Part shown: positions 29,823 through 38,773 of the stretch, in pieces
Position numbering within the stretch: position 1 is the stretch's first letter
Layout of the letters: every line of letters starts with the position of its first letter
From: Amphritea atlantica
Lineage (GTDB): Bacteria; Pseudomonadota; Gammaproteobacteria; Pseudomonadales; Balneatricaceae
DNA: 64,000 bases
Assembly (NCBI RefSeq): GCF_900111095.1
Contig: NZ_FOGB01000006.1
Span: 158,118-222,117 of the forward strand
Reading direction: 5' to 3'
Translations under genes and position numbers: made by a program
Notes under the pieces: model-generated
The model's input: only the letters and a program-made list of their open reading frames with translations
Databases searched by the model: none
What the model was told of the DNA's origin: nothing

Positions 29823-30407
29823 GGGCTACTCATAAATCAGAACGGAAAGGGTATCCAGGCTAACCGGAAATGCTGATAGCGGATATTACCAGTAAATCAA
29901 CGAGTTTATGAGCAAAAAACGAACTCATCAACATAGTAAGAGGTAATTAAATCCATATGGTCTATAAGTAAATGTAACTCAGGGCTATTGCTGCCGGGAT
30001 GCCTGGATAGCATAACTGGCTGTAACAGAGCAGACGCAGAGTAGATAAAGGTGAATGTGGTTATAGGTGTTTACCTGTAAATACTATTAAGTTAACATGT
30101 TAACTAAAAGCTGGATCAGATGACTCTCTGAGTGACAGGATAAACGAACAGAGCACAATGCGGCTTGTTCAGGTTCACAGAAGAAGGCTGATCAGGCGAA
30201 GCAGGGCAACGGAGGCGCTGTAATATTTAACTGATACATATATCTTTTTAATGTTGTATGGAATTGTATCACTTAGTTGGTTATGATTCGAAAGACCCTG
30301 ACCCGAATAGTCAGGATAAATAATAAATAGGGGCAAAACCCCAATGATCTCTTAATAACAATAACTGACGTATTAAACGTTCAAGAGATAGCCAGGAGAT
30401 AGACCGA
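29823..30407. promoter_or_regulatory. paaX / dctP divergent intergenic region
   Basis: 585 bases with no supported gene. It contains the perfect 16-base palindrome AGTTAACATGTTAACT at 30090-30105, a short TTTAC-CT-GTAAA repeat near 30070, CCTGA/TCAGG arms at about 30297-30315 and GGGG-CAAAA-CCCC near 30330-30342. The palindrome is the best operator candidate, perhaps for a GntR-type regulator. AGGAG precedes dctP. Confidence 0.45.
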
Positions 30408-31430
30408 ATGACAAAAATGACTTTCCTGAAAAGTGCGGCCGCGATTGCACTGGGCACATCACTAACTACCGTTGCTCTGGCTGATACTACACTGCGTGTA
30501 GCCAGCTGGTTGCCACCTACCCATCCACAAAATGCTGTTGTCTGGCCTACCTGGGCTAAGTGGGTTGAAGATGCTACCGAGGGCCGTGTTAAGGTTGAGA
30601 TTGAGTATGGGCTGGGCCATCCAAAAACCATGTTTGAACTGGTAGAAGATGGCGTAGTAGATGCTTCGTGGAGCTATCATGGCTATGTGCCGGGGCGTTT
30701 TAAACTGACGCAGGCGGTAGAGCAGCCGCTGCTGGGGGCGAGTGCAGAAGCGGCATCTGTCGCCCATTGGCGTGTACATCAGAAATATTTTGCTAAGGCT
30801 AATGAGCATGATGGTCTTGAGGTGATTGGTCTGTTTACCCATGGGCCTGGTCAGATCCATCTGGCTGAACCTATCTCTTCTCTGTCAGAGCTGGAAGGAA
30901 AGAAGATCCGTCTTGGCGGTGGTGTTCAGGGTGAGATCGGTGCGCGTATGGGCGTGACGGCGGTTGGTGCGCCAGCTCCCAAAGTCTACGAGATGATGCA
31001 GCAGGGCGTTATTGATGGGGTGTTTATCCCAATGGGCGAGCAGAAATCTCTGCGTCTGCATGAAGTTGCCCGCAATGTTGTTGCGCTGCCGGGTGGCATG
31101 TATCTGGGCAGCTTTGGAATCTTTATGAACCCCGACTTCCTGGCTGATCTTGATGCTAAGGATCGTGAAGCTATTCTCAGCGTGTCTGGTGAAAAACTGT
31201 CGGCAATGGCTGGGCGTGCCTGGGATGCTGCGGATATTGAAGGACTTAAAGCCGCGCAGGAAAACGGTGTAAACGTGGTTCAGGTCAAAGAGGGCGAGCC
31301 GATGGCTGAAGAGTTTAAGGCGCTTACCAAGGGCATGGATGAGGCCTTCTATGAGTCTGTAGCTGACCGTGGTGTCGACGCTAAAGCCGCGTTGGCTGAG
31401 CTGCGTCAGATCGCCCGCAGCTACAAGTAA
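30408..31430 (+). CDS. dctP: TRAP transporter substrate-binding protein
   Basis: Periplasmic solute receptor of a TRAP system. 340 residues with a signal peptide ending SLTTVALA before DTTLRVASWLP. The DctP fold is visible: a ligand-region GLFTHGPGQIHLAEPISSLSELEGKKIRLGGGVQGEIGARMGVTAVGAPAPKVYEMMQQGVIDGVF, including the conserved arginine that binds the substrate carboxylate. Start is preceded by CAGGAGAT. The ligand is not predictable; organic acids are usual. First gene of dctPQM-usp. Confidence 0.95.
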   Translation: MTKMTFLKSAAAIALGTSLTTVALADTTLRVASWLPPTHPQNAVVWPTWAKWVEDATEGRVKVEIEYGLGHPKTMFELVEDGVVDASWSYHGYVPGRFKLTQAVEQPLLGASAEAASVAHWRVHQKYFAKANEHDGLEVIGLFTHGPGQIHLAEPISSLSELEGKKIRLGGGVQGEIGARMGVTAVGAPAPKVYEMMQQGVIDGVFIPMGEQKSLRLHEVARNVVALPGGMYLGSFGIFMNPDFLADLDAKDREAILSVSGEKLSAMAGRAWDAADIEGLKAAQENGVNVVQVKEGEPMAEEFKALTKGMDEAFYESVADRGVDAKAALAELRQIARSYK

Positions 31431-31440
31431 GGAGCCTGCT

Positions 31441-31956
31441 ATGTCCTTCAGTGCCTGGATGACAGCGCACTACGAGGAGAAGGGGCCAGTCGTCTGGCTG
31501 GCCTTTCTCCTTGAATTGGTAGCTGCCATCACGTTGTTCTTTATGATGATGCTGACCTGTGCCGATGTGTTTGGACGGTATTTTCTCGATAATGCGGTTG
31601 ATGGTGCGACAGAGTTAACTGAGATGAGTCTCGCTATTCTCGTTTTTGCTGAGATGCCTGTTATAACCTGGCGCGGTGGTCACGTAGTCGTTGATATTCT
31701 GGACCGGCTACTAGGCGGTACGGTAATCAAAGTGTTGGGTCTGCTGTCTGCGCTGCTTATCTCTACTTCGTTGTATTTTCTTGCTGTTCGTATCCATGAA
31801 CTGGCTGTACGTTCAAATAGTCGGGGCGAGGTGACCGAGTTTCTGCAAGTTCCGGTCGGTTATATTGTCGATTATATCGCCGTGATGAGCTGGGCGACTG
31901 CTGCGCTGATGATCAGTTACGGTATCTACCGGCTGCTTTTCCTATCCCGGGATTGA
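31441..31956 (+). CDS. dctQ: TRAP transporter small permease
   Basis: 171 residues with four membrane helices (about 20-42, 56-72, 93-115, 137-160) and the DctQ motif CADVFGRYFLDNAVDGATELTEMSLAILVFAEMPVITWRGGHVVVDIL. ATG 31441 has AAGGAGCC upstream; longer in-frame starts would run into dctP and are rejected. Partners the large permease in the inner membrane. Confidence 0.93.
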   Translation: MSFSAWMTAHYEEKGPVVWLAFLLELVAAITLFFMMMLTCADVFGRYFLDNAVDGATELTEMSLAILVFAEMPVITWRGGHVVVDILDRLLGGTVIKVLGLLSALLISTSLYFLAVRIHELAVRSNSRGEVTEFLQVPVGYIVDYIAVMSWATAALMISYGIYRLLFLSRD

Positions 31957-32007
31957 TTCCGGGGTCTCCGGTATTAATGCGCTGACAACGTTACAGGTAT
32001 TATAAGA

Positions 32008-33336
32008 ATGATTACTGCATTAACTGGTTTTGTAATTTTGTTACTGTTCATCGTGGTGGTCCGCGTGCCGATCGCATTTGCGATGGGCCTGGTGGGCTTC
32101 TTTGGTTTTGCGTATATGCAGGGCCTGAGCTTTGATAATTTTATGGATTTTAACTGGAACTCCTCTCTGACGATGGCTTCCAAGCGGGTGATTAATACTG
32201 CTCAGGAGTATAGCCTGTCAGTGATTCCGCTATTTATCCTGATGGGGAATCTGGTTACCAAATCAGGACTTTCTCACGAGCTCTATCGGGCATCCTACGC
32301 CTTTCTCGGCCACCGCAAGGGCGGTTTGTCGATGGCTACAGTGGTTGCCTGTGGTGGTTTTTCGGCCATTTGTGGCTCCAGTCTGGCGACTTCCGCGACG
32401 ATGGCAAAGGTGGCGATGCCACCGATGCGCAAGTATGGCTATGCCGATTCTCTGGCCACTGCCTCCATTGCTGCAGGTGGTACTCTGGGAATACTGATTC
32501 CACCCTCGGTTATTCTGGTTATCTATGGTCTGCTGACCGAGACCAGTATCCGTGAGTTGTTTGCGGCGGGCTTTATTCCCGGATTCCTGGGTATTTTGCT
32601 CTATCTCTGCGCTGTCAGATTTGTTGTCTGGCGCACCCCTGAAGCGGGGCCTTGCGGTGAAAAGATGAGCTGGCCCGAGCGGATTCAGGCATTAAACGGT
32701 GTCTGGGGTGTGCTGCTACTGTTCTCTGTGGTGATGGGAGGAATCTATCTCGGTATCTTTACACCGACGGAAGCGGCGGGTATCGGTGCCGGTGGTGCAT
32801 TTATTATTGCCCTGTACCGCAGGTCGCTTAGTTTTGGTAGTCTGTTTGATATTCTTACGGATACTGCCCGTACCTCGGCGATGCTCTTCGGAGTGTTGAT
32901 CGGTGCGCTGATCTTCTCCAACTTTATTAACCGTGCCGGCCTGCCGTCAGACCTTCTGGATCTGGTTAACAATCTGGATGTCGCCCCAATGGTGGTTATT
33001 CTGGTTATTCTTGCGATCTACATTGTGCTGGGCATGGTGTTCGAAAGTTTGTCGATGTTGCTACTAACAGTGCCGATCTTTTTCCCGCTGGTTCAGAGTC
33101 TCGGTTTTGACCTGGTGTGGTTTGGTATTGTTGTTGTCGTGGTGACAGAGATCAGTCTGATCACGCCACCGGTGGGCATGAACGTATTTGTTTTGAGTGC
33201 GGTGCTGAGAGACGTTAAAGCCAGTACTATTTTTAAGGGGGTTACCCCGTTCTGGTGTGCTGATATCGTTCGCCTGGCGCTGATCACCTTTATCTCATCG
33301 ATATCGCTGTTTCTTCCTGAGCTGCTGTATCGTTAA
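32008..33336 (+). CDS. dctM: TRAP transporter large permease
   Basis: 442 residues, about twelve membrane helices, sodium-coupled secondary transporter subunit. Conserved stretches: VRVPIAFAMGLVGFFGF, VIPLFILMGNLV, CGGFSAICGSSLATSATMAKVAMPPMRKYGY, AAGGTLGILIPPSVILVIYGLLTETSI, FTPTEAAGIGAGGAF and TEISLITPPVGMNVFVL. Complete and typical. Confidence 0.96.
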   Translation: MITALTGFVILLLFIVVVRVPIAFAMGLVGFFGFAYMQGLSFDNFMDFNWNSSLTMASKRVINTAQEYSLSVIPLFILMGNLVTKSGLSHELYRASYAFLGHRKGGLSMATVVACGGFSAICGSSLATSATMAKVAMPPMRKYGYADSLATASIAAGGTLGILIPPSVILVIYGLLTETSIRELFAAGFIPGFLGILLYLCAVRFVVWRTPEAGPCGEKMSWPERIQALNGVWGVLLLFSVVMGGIYLGIFTPTEAAGIGAGGAFIIALYRRSLSFGSLFDILTDTARTSAMLFGVLIGALIFSNFINRAGLPSDLLDLVNNLDVAPMVVILVILAIYIVLGMVFESLSMLLLTVPIFFPLVQSLGFDLVWFGIVVVVVTEISLITPPVGMNVFVLSAVLRDVKASTIFKGVTPFWCADIVRLALITFISSISLFLPELLYR

Positions 33337-33396
33337 TATACTACGGCCCCTTACTCATAATAGGGAGACGGGGCTCTTTAACAGAAGGTTACTGCT

Positions 33397-33879
33397 ATGC
33401 TACCTGATGTAAAAAAAATCCTGTATGCGTCTGATATCGATAAAGGTTCACGTCCTGCGTTTCGCGCTGCGGTGAGTCTGTGTGGCCATTATCATTCTGA
33501 AATTACCTACCTGCATGTGATAGAGCCTCTGAGTGCCTCAGCGCAGAGTATTGTTCAAAACATGATTAGTGAGGCTGATCTGAATGAGCTGCATGATCAG
33601 AGCCTGGAAAACCTGAAATTTAAAATTGAGGAGCGAATCCAGCGTTTCTGTGAGTCGGAACTCGAGCAGAATGAGATCCTTGATGAAGGTTCTGTAACCT
33701 CCCGTGTCGAGGAGGGAACTCCCTGGAAAACCATTCTCAGGGTAGCGGATGAGATCAACGCCGATGTCATCGTGATGGGAACCCGGACGCACTCAGCTAT
33801 GGGACAGTTCCTGCTCGGCTCAACCGCCAATAAAGTGATGCATAACTCAAAACGGCCGGTGCTGATCGTGCCACTCTGA
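33397..33879 (+). CDS. Universal stress protein (UspA family), TRAP-linked
   Basis: 160 residues with the Usp fold: KILYASDIDKGSRPAFRAAVSLCGHY at the start and the ATP-binding signature VIVMGTRTHSAMGQFLLGSTANKVMHNSKRPVLIV (G2xG9G(S/T)-type) at the end. It follows dctM by 60 bases. In Halomonas the equivalent TeaD binds ATP and modulates the ectoine TRAP transporter TeaABC, so a regulatory role on the preceding transporter is a reasonable inference. A GGCCCC/GGGGCT hairpin at about 33345-33375 lies between dctM and this gene. Confidence 0.9.
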   Translation: MLPDVKKILYASDIDKGSRPAFRAAVSLCGHYHSEITYLHVIEPLSASAQSIVQNMISEADLNELHDQSLENLKFKIEERIQRFCESELEQNEILDEGSVTSRVEEGTPWKTILRVADEINADVIVMGTRTHSAMGQFLLGSTANKVMHNSKRPVLIVPL

Positions 33880-33896
33880 TCGCTGTATTAGCAGAT

Positions 33897-33924
33897 AAAA
33901 GCGGCTTCTGAAGTCGCTTTTTTT
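33897..33924 (+). terminator. Rho-independent terminator after TRAP-usp operon
   Basis: AAAAGCGGCTT, CTG loop, AAGTCGCTTTTTTT with one G-U pair. Confidence 0.85.
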
Positions 33925-34025
33925 GTGCTTCAGACCAATGATTATTATCTTTATGGAATTAATATTGTGTATCAGCGTATGCCCTGATAGGTTAAAGCCT
34001 GATCAGTGTTCAGGAGAGACAGTGA

Positions 34026-34952
34026 ATGGATGTTTTGTCGGCAATGGCTGTATTCGTCAGGGTGGTAGATCTCAAAAGCTTTTCCCTGGCAGCCTCTGAA
34101 CTGGGAATCTCCAGCTCATCAGTGAGTAAGCAGATTTCACATCTGGAACAGCATGTCGGTGCCCGGCTTCTGCAACGAACAACCCGGCGTCTCAGTGTCA
34201 CAGAAGTGGGGGCCGCCTACCATGAAAAGTGTCAGGCGATTCTTGCAGATGTGGACGAAGCAGAAAACCTGGTGTCCCAGTTGCAGGGCAAGCCCAGGGG
34301 GCTGCTGAGGATTAACTGCAATATGACCTTTGGTCAGTTGTTGCTGTCAAAGGCGATCCCAGAATTTATGGCCGCTTATCCGGATGTGCAGCTGGAAGTT
34401 GCTCTCGATGACAGCGATGTCGAGCTGCTCAAAGAGGGGTTTGATCTGGCGTTGAGAATAGCCCACCCTAAACTACCTGATTCCAGTCTCATCGCTCGTC
34501 AGATAGCTTCCATCCCGCTGTTCCTCTGTGCCACCCCCAGCTATCTGGCGCAGCATGGTCATCCTCAGACACCTGAGGATCTCAGGCAGCATAACTGTCT
34601 GGTCTTTATGCTGGCAAGTAATACCAATCTCTGGACCCTGACAAACGCTGAAGGCAGCCAGACTGTACAGGTCAGTGGAGACCTGAAAGCGAACAACAGT
34701 CTGCTGGTACTACAGGCTGCCCTGGCGCATCGGGGGGTGGCTAATCTGGCCTCATTTGTAATCGAACACTATGTTGAGGAGGGACGTTTGGAATTACTGC
34801 TTCCAGAGTTTCAGGCGGAGCAACTCAGCCTTTATGCTATCTACCCTGATCGTAAATACAGCCCTCCGAAAGTCAGTTTATTTATCGAGTTTTTTCAGGG
34901 CTGGCTGGAAAATAATCTGCAGCAAAAACTACACTGCCAAAGCCGTGCTTAA
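34026..34952 (+). CDS. LysR-family transcriptional regulator
   Basis: 308 residues: winged helix MAVFVRVVDLKSFSLAASELGISSSSVSKQISHLEQHVGARLLQRTTRRLSVTE and a CrgA-like effector domain (VSQLQGKPRGLLRINCNMTFGQLLLSKAIPEFMAAYPDVQL). AGGAGAG ends 7 bases before the ATG. Same strand as maiA downstream (87 bases), so maiA may be a target or passenger; effector unknown. Confidence 0.9.
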   Translation: MDVLSAMAVFVRVVDLKSFSLAASELGISSSSVSKQISHLEQHVGARLLQRTTRRLSVTEVGAAYHEKCQAILADVDEAENLVSQLQGKPRGLLRINCNMTFGQLLLSKAIPEFMAAYPDVQLEVALDDSDVELLKEGFDLALRIAHPKLPDSSLIARQIASIPLFLCATPSYLAQHGHPQTPEDLRQHNCLVFMLASNTNLWTLTNAEGSQTVQVSGDLKANNSLLVLQAALAHRGVANLASFVIEHYVEEGRLELLLPEFQAEQLSLYAIYPDRKYSPPKVSLFIEFFQGWLENNLQQKLHCQSRA

Positions 34953-35039
34953 TCCTGGACTGACCGTTTATTATGATAATCTACTTTTAGTGTTTCCTGT
35001 AAGCATCTGTTTAATAATAAAATATATTGGGTAAGATAA

Positions 35040-35672
35040 ATGATTCTGTATGACTATTGCCGCTCTTCAGCGGCTTATCGTGTTCGTATCGCCCTGAATC
35101 TTAAAGAGGTTGAGTATCAGCAGGTTCCGGTCAGTTTGCTTGCCGGTGAGCAGCGTTCTGCCGAGTATCTGGCCAGAAATCCCCAGGGGCTGGTTCCTGC
35201 GCTTGAGGACGGAGCACTGCTGCTTACTCAATCACTGGCGATCTGTGAATATCTCGAGGAATCCTGTTCTGGTGGAGCGCCGTTAATGCCAGCAACGCCT
35301 GCTGATCGGGCTACCGTGCGGGCAATGGCACAGCTGGTTGCCTGTGATATCCATCCGCTTAATAATCTGCGTATGCTTAACTATCTGGTGTCTGAACTGG
35401 GCGTCAGCGAAAGCGAGAAAACCGAGTGGTACCGGCACTGGATCTATCAGGGGTTTACCGCGCTGGAACAGCTGCTTAGCCAGGTGTCTGGCCGTTATAG
35501 TTTTGGCGATCAGGTGACGCTGGCGGATCTTTGTCTGGTTCCGCAGGTGTTTAATGCGAACCGGTTTAACTGCGACCTTGAGCGCTACCCCAACATTGTC
35601 CGGGTAAATGAAAACTGTTTGCAGATTCAGGCGTTTGCCGCCGCCCATCCCGATCTGCAGCCTGGAGCATGA
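35040..35672 (+). CDS. maiA: Maleylacetoacetate isomerase (zeta-class GST)
   Basis: Glutathione-dependent isomerase of tyrosine/homogentisate degradation. 210 residues; the zeta-class catalytic motif reads CRSSAAYRVRIALNLK, followed by NPQGLVPALED and LTQSLAICEYLEE (GSH-binding QS), and the C-terminal VTLADLCLVPQVFNANRF. The rest of the homogentisate pathway is not in the window. Confidence 0.93.
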   Translation: MILYDYCRSSAAYRVRIALNLKEVEYQQVPVSLLAGEQRSAEYLARNPQGLVPALEDGALLLTQSLAICEYLEESCSGGAPLMPATPADRATVRAMAQLVACDIHPLNNLRMLNYLVSELGVSESEKTEWYRHWIYQGFTALEQLLSQVSGRYSFGDQVTLADLCLVPQVFNANRFNCDLERYPNIVRVNENCLQIQAFAAAHPDLQPGA

Positions 35673-35728
35673 AGTGGCTTAGCAAGGCCGCAAATGCGGC
35701 CCAGGGGATATGCTGAGGCCAGAGAAGA

Positions 35729-36952
35729 TCAGTCGATATCACTGAGCGCCTGCATCGCTTCTTTACTCCAGTCGAGGGCTTTGCGATAGCAGGTTTCATA
35801 GAGGTTTGAATCGAAATTGGTTGGCAGCAGATCCCAGTCGCCCGCTTCATAGTTGCCAACATACATCAGCGTTTCGCCCATCTCGCCCTCATTCAACAGA
35901 ATCGCATTTTTAATCTCGTCACTCAGGGGGACTTCCCGGAGCATCGATTCACGATCAATATCCAGCAACAGGTGTAAATTGGACATCATACCCGTCATGA
36001 AATAGCTGCCGGGATTGCTTCGTTTGCTTGCCAGTGCGATCTCTTCGCACATCCGCCCCCGCACCAGCAGACTGCGGCAGATCTCTTCTGGTTTGCCGCT
36101 CTGGTTGTTAAGCGCAATCAGAGTCGCCCACTTCCTGATCTGCGTCATTCCCAGCATAACGATTGCTTCAGTCAGGGATTCAAGCTTACGCACCAGGGAG
36201 TAGGCCGCTGAGTTGACGATACGCAGTAGCTTATAGGTGAGTACCGGATCGCGGATAATCAGGTGTTCAAGTCGCTCAGGCGTGGTGTTGGGATTCTGAA
36301 GTTCCTGCACCAGTTCAAACAGCGCAGCCTGGTTTGGGTCAACTTTCTTTCCTTTAACCGGTTTCGGTTTGCTGAGGAAGTGTCCCTGAAACAGCTTAAA
36401 GCCGAGCTTATTGCATGCTTCCAGCATCTCGACCGTCTGGATTTTTTCTGCCAGCAGGGTGACTTTGAAGGGCGTTAGCAGACGCACCTGCTCAGCCACT
36501 TCCTCAACACTCATGTTCTGCACATCAACCTTGACGATATGCGCCATCTTGAGCAGGGGTTCATACGCTGCTTTATAGGTGAAATGATCCAGTGCGATGC
36601 GGTAACCCGCCTTGACCAGACGGTAAATAGCGGTGATGATTTCGCGATCAGGTTTAATATTCTGATGCACTTCGAGGACAATATTTTTACGGGGCAGCTC
36701 AGGGAAATCGTCAGACACCAGCAGGTCTCGATTGAGGTTGATAAACGCTGGTACCCGTTTCAGTTCCCCCTGATCAGAGATGCTGGTGTAGGAGTTAAGG
36801 ATAACCTCACTGGTGGAACCGGCATTGCGGAACAGGCTGTTATCCGAGTCCTGATCGTCCCGGTAGAGCAGTTCATAGGCTACAACCCGCTGGCTGCGGT
36901 CAAAGATCGGCTGGCGGGCCATCAGAACTTGTGAATCTGATGTGCTTTCCAT
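35729..36952 (-). CDS. Degenerate EAL plus HDOD domain signalling protein (YuxH-like)
   Basis: 407 residues. Residues 1-200 follow the EAL fold but catalytic motifs are eroded: YELLYR in place of EALLR, IVLEVHQ, ALDHFTY in place of DDFG, LLAEKIQT in place of AEGVE, then FQGHFLSKP. Phosphodiesterase activity is therefore unlikely. Residues 205-400 form an HDOD domain (RLEHLIIRDPVLTYKLLRIVNSAAYSL, GMTQIRKWATLIAL). Such YuxH/CdgJ-type proteins affect motility or surface behaviour in Vibrio and relatives. Confidence 0.9.
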   Translation of the reverse strand: MESTSDSQVLMARQPIFDRSQRVVAYELLYRDDQDSDNSLFRNAGSTSEVILNSYTSISDQGELKRVPAFINLNRDLLVSDDFPELPRKNIVLEVHQNIKPDREIITAIYRLVKAGYRIALDHFTYKAAYEPLLKMAHIVKVDVQNMSVEEVAEQVRLLTPFKVTLLAEKIQTVEMLEACNKLGFKLFQGHFLSKPKPVKGKKVDPNQAALFELVQELQNPNTTPERLEHLIIRDPVLTYKLLRIVNSAAYSLVRKLESLTEAIVMLGMTQIRKWATLIALNNQSGKPEEICRSLLVRGRMCEEIALASKRSNPGSYFMTGMMSNLHLLLDIDRESMLREVPLSDEIKNAILLNEGEMGETLMYVGNYEAGDWDLLPTNFDSNLYETCYRKALDWSKEAMQALSDID

Positions 36953-37126
36953 ATAGTTTTTTCCATTCGAAACTGCTTTTTGCTACAGCATATAATCAGC
37001 AGTTTCTGTTGTCAGCTGTGTTTATCACCAATACAGGTAATAGGATTATGGGATAAACAGCAAAAGAAGTCGCTGTTTTCTATGCGACAGGTATAATGTT
37101 GCTCCCTGATTTAGCAGACTGTGATT

Positions 37127-38083
37127 ATGAGTACAATTAACTGGTTCCCTGGCCATATGCACAAAGCCCGCAAAGAGATCGCCCAGGTGATGGATGAGAT
37201 CGATGTGGTGATCGAGGTGCTTGATGCGCGCCTGCCGGTTTCCAGTGAAAATCCGATGGTGTCTCAGCTGCGCAAAGGAACACCAGTCATCAAGTTGCTG
37301 AATAAGAGTGATCTGGCGGACCCTCAACGAACGCAGGAGTGGGCGGCGTTTTATAACAGTCTGCCCGACACTCAGGCACTGATAATCGATTATTCGCAGA
37401 AAAAGCTGATCAGCACTATTCCCGATCTGTGCAATAAACTGGTGCCTTCGCGAAGTAATCATGGGCGTCAGGTTCGGGCGATGATTATGGGGATACCCAA
37501 TGTTGGCAAGTCCACCATGATCAATGCCCTGTTGGGCAGGAAAATCGCTAAAGTTGGCAACGAGCCGGCGGTTACTAAGGGGCAGAAACGTTTTACCCTG
37601 CGCAATGGTATGGCGTTGTCCGATACGCCGGGGATGTTATGGCCTAAAATTGAAGATATCGATTCAGGCTACCGCCTGGCCGCCAGTGGGGCTATTAAAA
37701 ATACCGCCATCGAATTCGAGGATGTTGCGCTGTATGCTGCTGAGTTTTTGCGTAAAGCATACCCTGAGCTGCTGGTGGCTCGCTATAAACTGAAGCAACT
37801 GCCTGAGCGCGGCGACCAGGTGCTGGAAGAGATTGGGCGCAAGCGTGGCGGACTGAGACCTGGTGGCAAGATCGATATGCATAAAGCATCAGAAATACTG
37901 CTTAACGAATTACGCGGAGGTCAGCTGGGACAGATAACCTACGAAACGGTCGATGAGTGGCTGTTAAAGTGGGAGCAACAACAGCTTGAAGCAGAGCGTC
38001 TGGAGCAGGAAAGAGAAGCGCAGGAAGGGCTGGAGGCAGGGTCACAGAGTGATCGCCCGGCTCAGCGAAATAAAGGTAAATGA
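37127..38083 (+). CDS. ylqF: Ribosome biogenesis GTPase YlqF/RbgA
   Basis: Circularly permuted GTPase assisting late 50S assembly. 318 residues: N-terminal NWFPGHMHKARKEI, the G4-type LLNKSDLADP before the G1 loop GIPNVGKSTMINALLG, G2 region NEPAVTKGQK and G3 DTPGM, then the C-terminal RGGLRPGGKIDMHKASEILLNELRGG. ATG 37127 is chosen over GTG 37121 on alignment. A TATAAT -10 lies at 37092-37097. Confidence 0.94.
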   Translation: MSTINWFPGHMHKARKEIAQVMDEIDVVIEVLDARLPVSSENPMVSQLRKGTPVIKLLNKSDLADPQRTQEWAAFYNSLPDTQALIIDYSQKKLISTIPDLCNKLVPSRSNHGRQVRAMIMGIPNVGKSTMINALLGRKIAKVGNEPAVTKGQKRFTLRNGMALSDTPGMLWPKIEDIDSGYRLAASGAIKNTAIEFEDVALYAAEFLRKAYPELLVARYKLKQLPERGDQVLEEIGRKRGGLRPGGKIDMHKASEILLNELRGGQLGQITYETVDEWLLKWEQQQLEAERLEQEREAQEGLEAGSQSDRPAQRNKGK

Positions 38084-38084
38084 G

Positions 38085-38360
38085 ATGACACGTATTAAGA
38101 AAAAGCGTACTTCACCAAAACCCATCTTTCTCGATGTGCCCCGGCGCAGCGAAAAGCTGGCTGATCCCGATAGCTATGAGAGCCGTAAGCGCCGCAGTCT
38201 GGAACAGAAGAAAAAGCATAAGTCTGTGTACGAAAAAGCCCGTGAAGCTGAATTAGCGGCAGAGTCCGCTGAGGCTAAACGTGATACGCCGCTGGCGGAT
38301 AAGATCCGTCGACTGAAACGCGCCGAAGAGGCTCGCCAGGCGGAAGCCGAAGATAAATAA
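38085..38360 (+). CDS. Small highly charged protein downstream of ylqF
   Basis: 91 residues, no recognised family. Very basic N-terminal half (TRIKKKRTSPKP, SRKRRSLEQKKKHKS) and a mixed-charge helical C-terminal half ending EEARQAEAEDK. It starts one base after the ylqF stop, strongly suggesting co-translation and perhaps a role linked to ribosomes or RNA, but that is inference. Longer in-frame starts lie inside ylqF and are less likely. Confidence 0.7.
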   Translation: MTRIKKKRTSPKPIFLDVPRRSEKLADPDSYESRKRRSLEQKKKHKSVYEKAREAELAAESAEAKRDTPLADKIRRLKRAEEARQAEAEDK

Positions 38361-38409
38361 ATCCCTCCGGAGTTTGATCTCCGCCAAAGCCTCATCTACG
38401 TTTACTGGT

Positions 38410-38430
38410 GCCTGCAGATAAACTGCAGGC
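38410..38430 (+). repeat. Perfect 8-5-8 inverted repeat before CDGSH gene
   Basis: GCCTGCAG-ATAAA-CTGCAGGC, no T tract behind it, ending 19 bases before the CDGSH start. Could be an mRNA hairpin or operator. Confidence 0.5.
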
Positions 38431-38449
38431 GGTAAATGGAGATCGGACT

Positions 38450-38710
38450 ATGACTCATGCTGATGTTCATCGTGCGGGCGATTCGCCTGCCAGGGTTGAT
38501 CTGAAAGAGGGTGAGACCTATTGCTGGTGCGCCTGTGGCCGTTCGGCAACTCAGCCTTTCTGTGATGGTTCTCATCAGGGTACAGGACTGGATCCGGTGG
38601 TCTTTGTTGCCCGCAAGAGCGAAACCGTGTTTCTCTGCCGTTGTAAACAAACCGCTACACCGCCGCTTTGTGATGGTAGTCACAGCCGTACGGGCGGTAA
38701 CAGCCAATAG
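38450..38710 (+). CDS. Double CDGSH iron-sulfur protein
   Basis: 86 residues with two full CDGSH signatures, CACGRSATQPFCDGSH and CRCKQTATPPLCDGSH, each providing the 3-Cys 1-His ligand set for a 2Fe-2S cluster. This is the bacterial mitoNEET-3-like (Miner2) arrangement, expected to be soluble and redox-active. ATG 38450 has GGAG 8 bases upstream and is preferred over GTG 38408, which would overlap a hairpin. Confidence 0.92.
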   Translation: MTHADVHRAGDSPARVDLKEGETYCWCACGRSATQPFCDGSHQGTGLDPVVFVARKSETVFLCRCKQTATPPLCDGSHSRTGGNSQ

Positions 38711-38773
38711 CACTCGCTACAACCGACCTGACTGGGTACAATGCGTTTCTTTTTTTAGCGGGAAATAGTTACC

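Noticed and set aside
30251-30258. ATGTTGTA, resembling the Ter core bound by Tus
   Set aside because: Only eight bases match and the rest of the E. coli Ter consensus does not; expected by chance.
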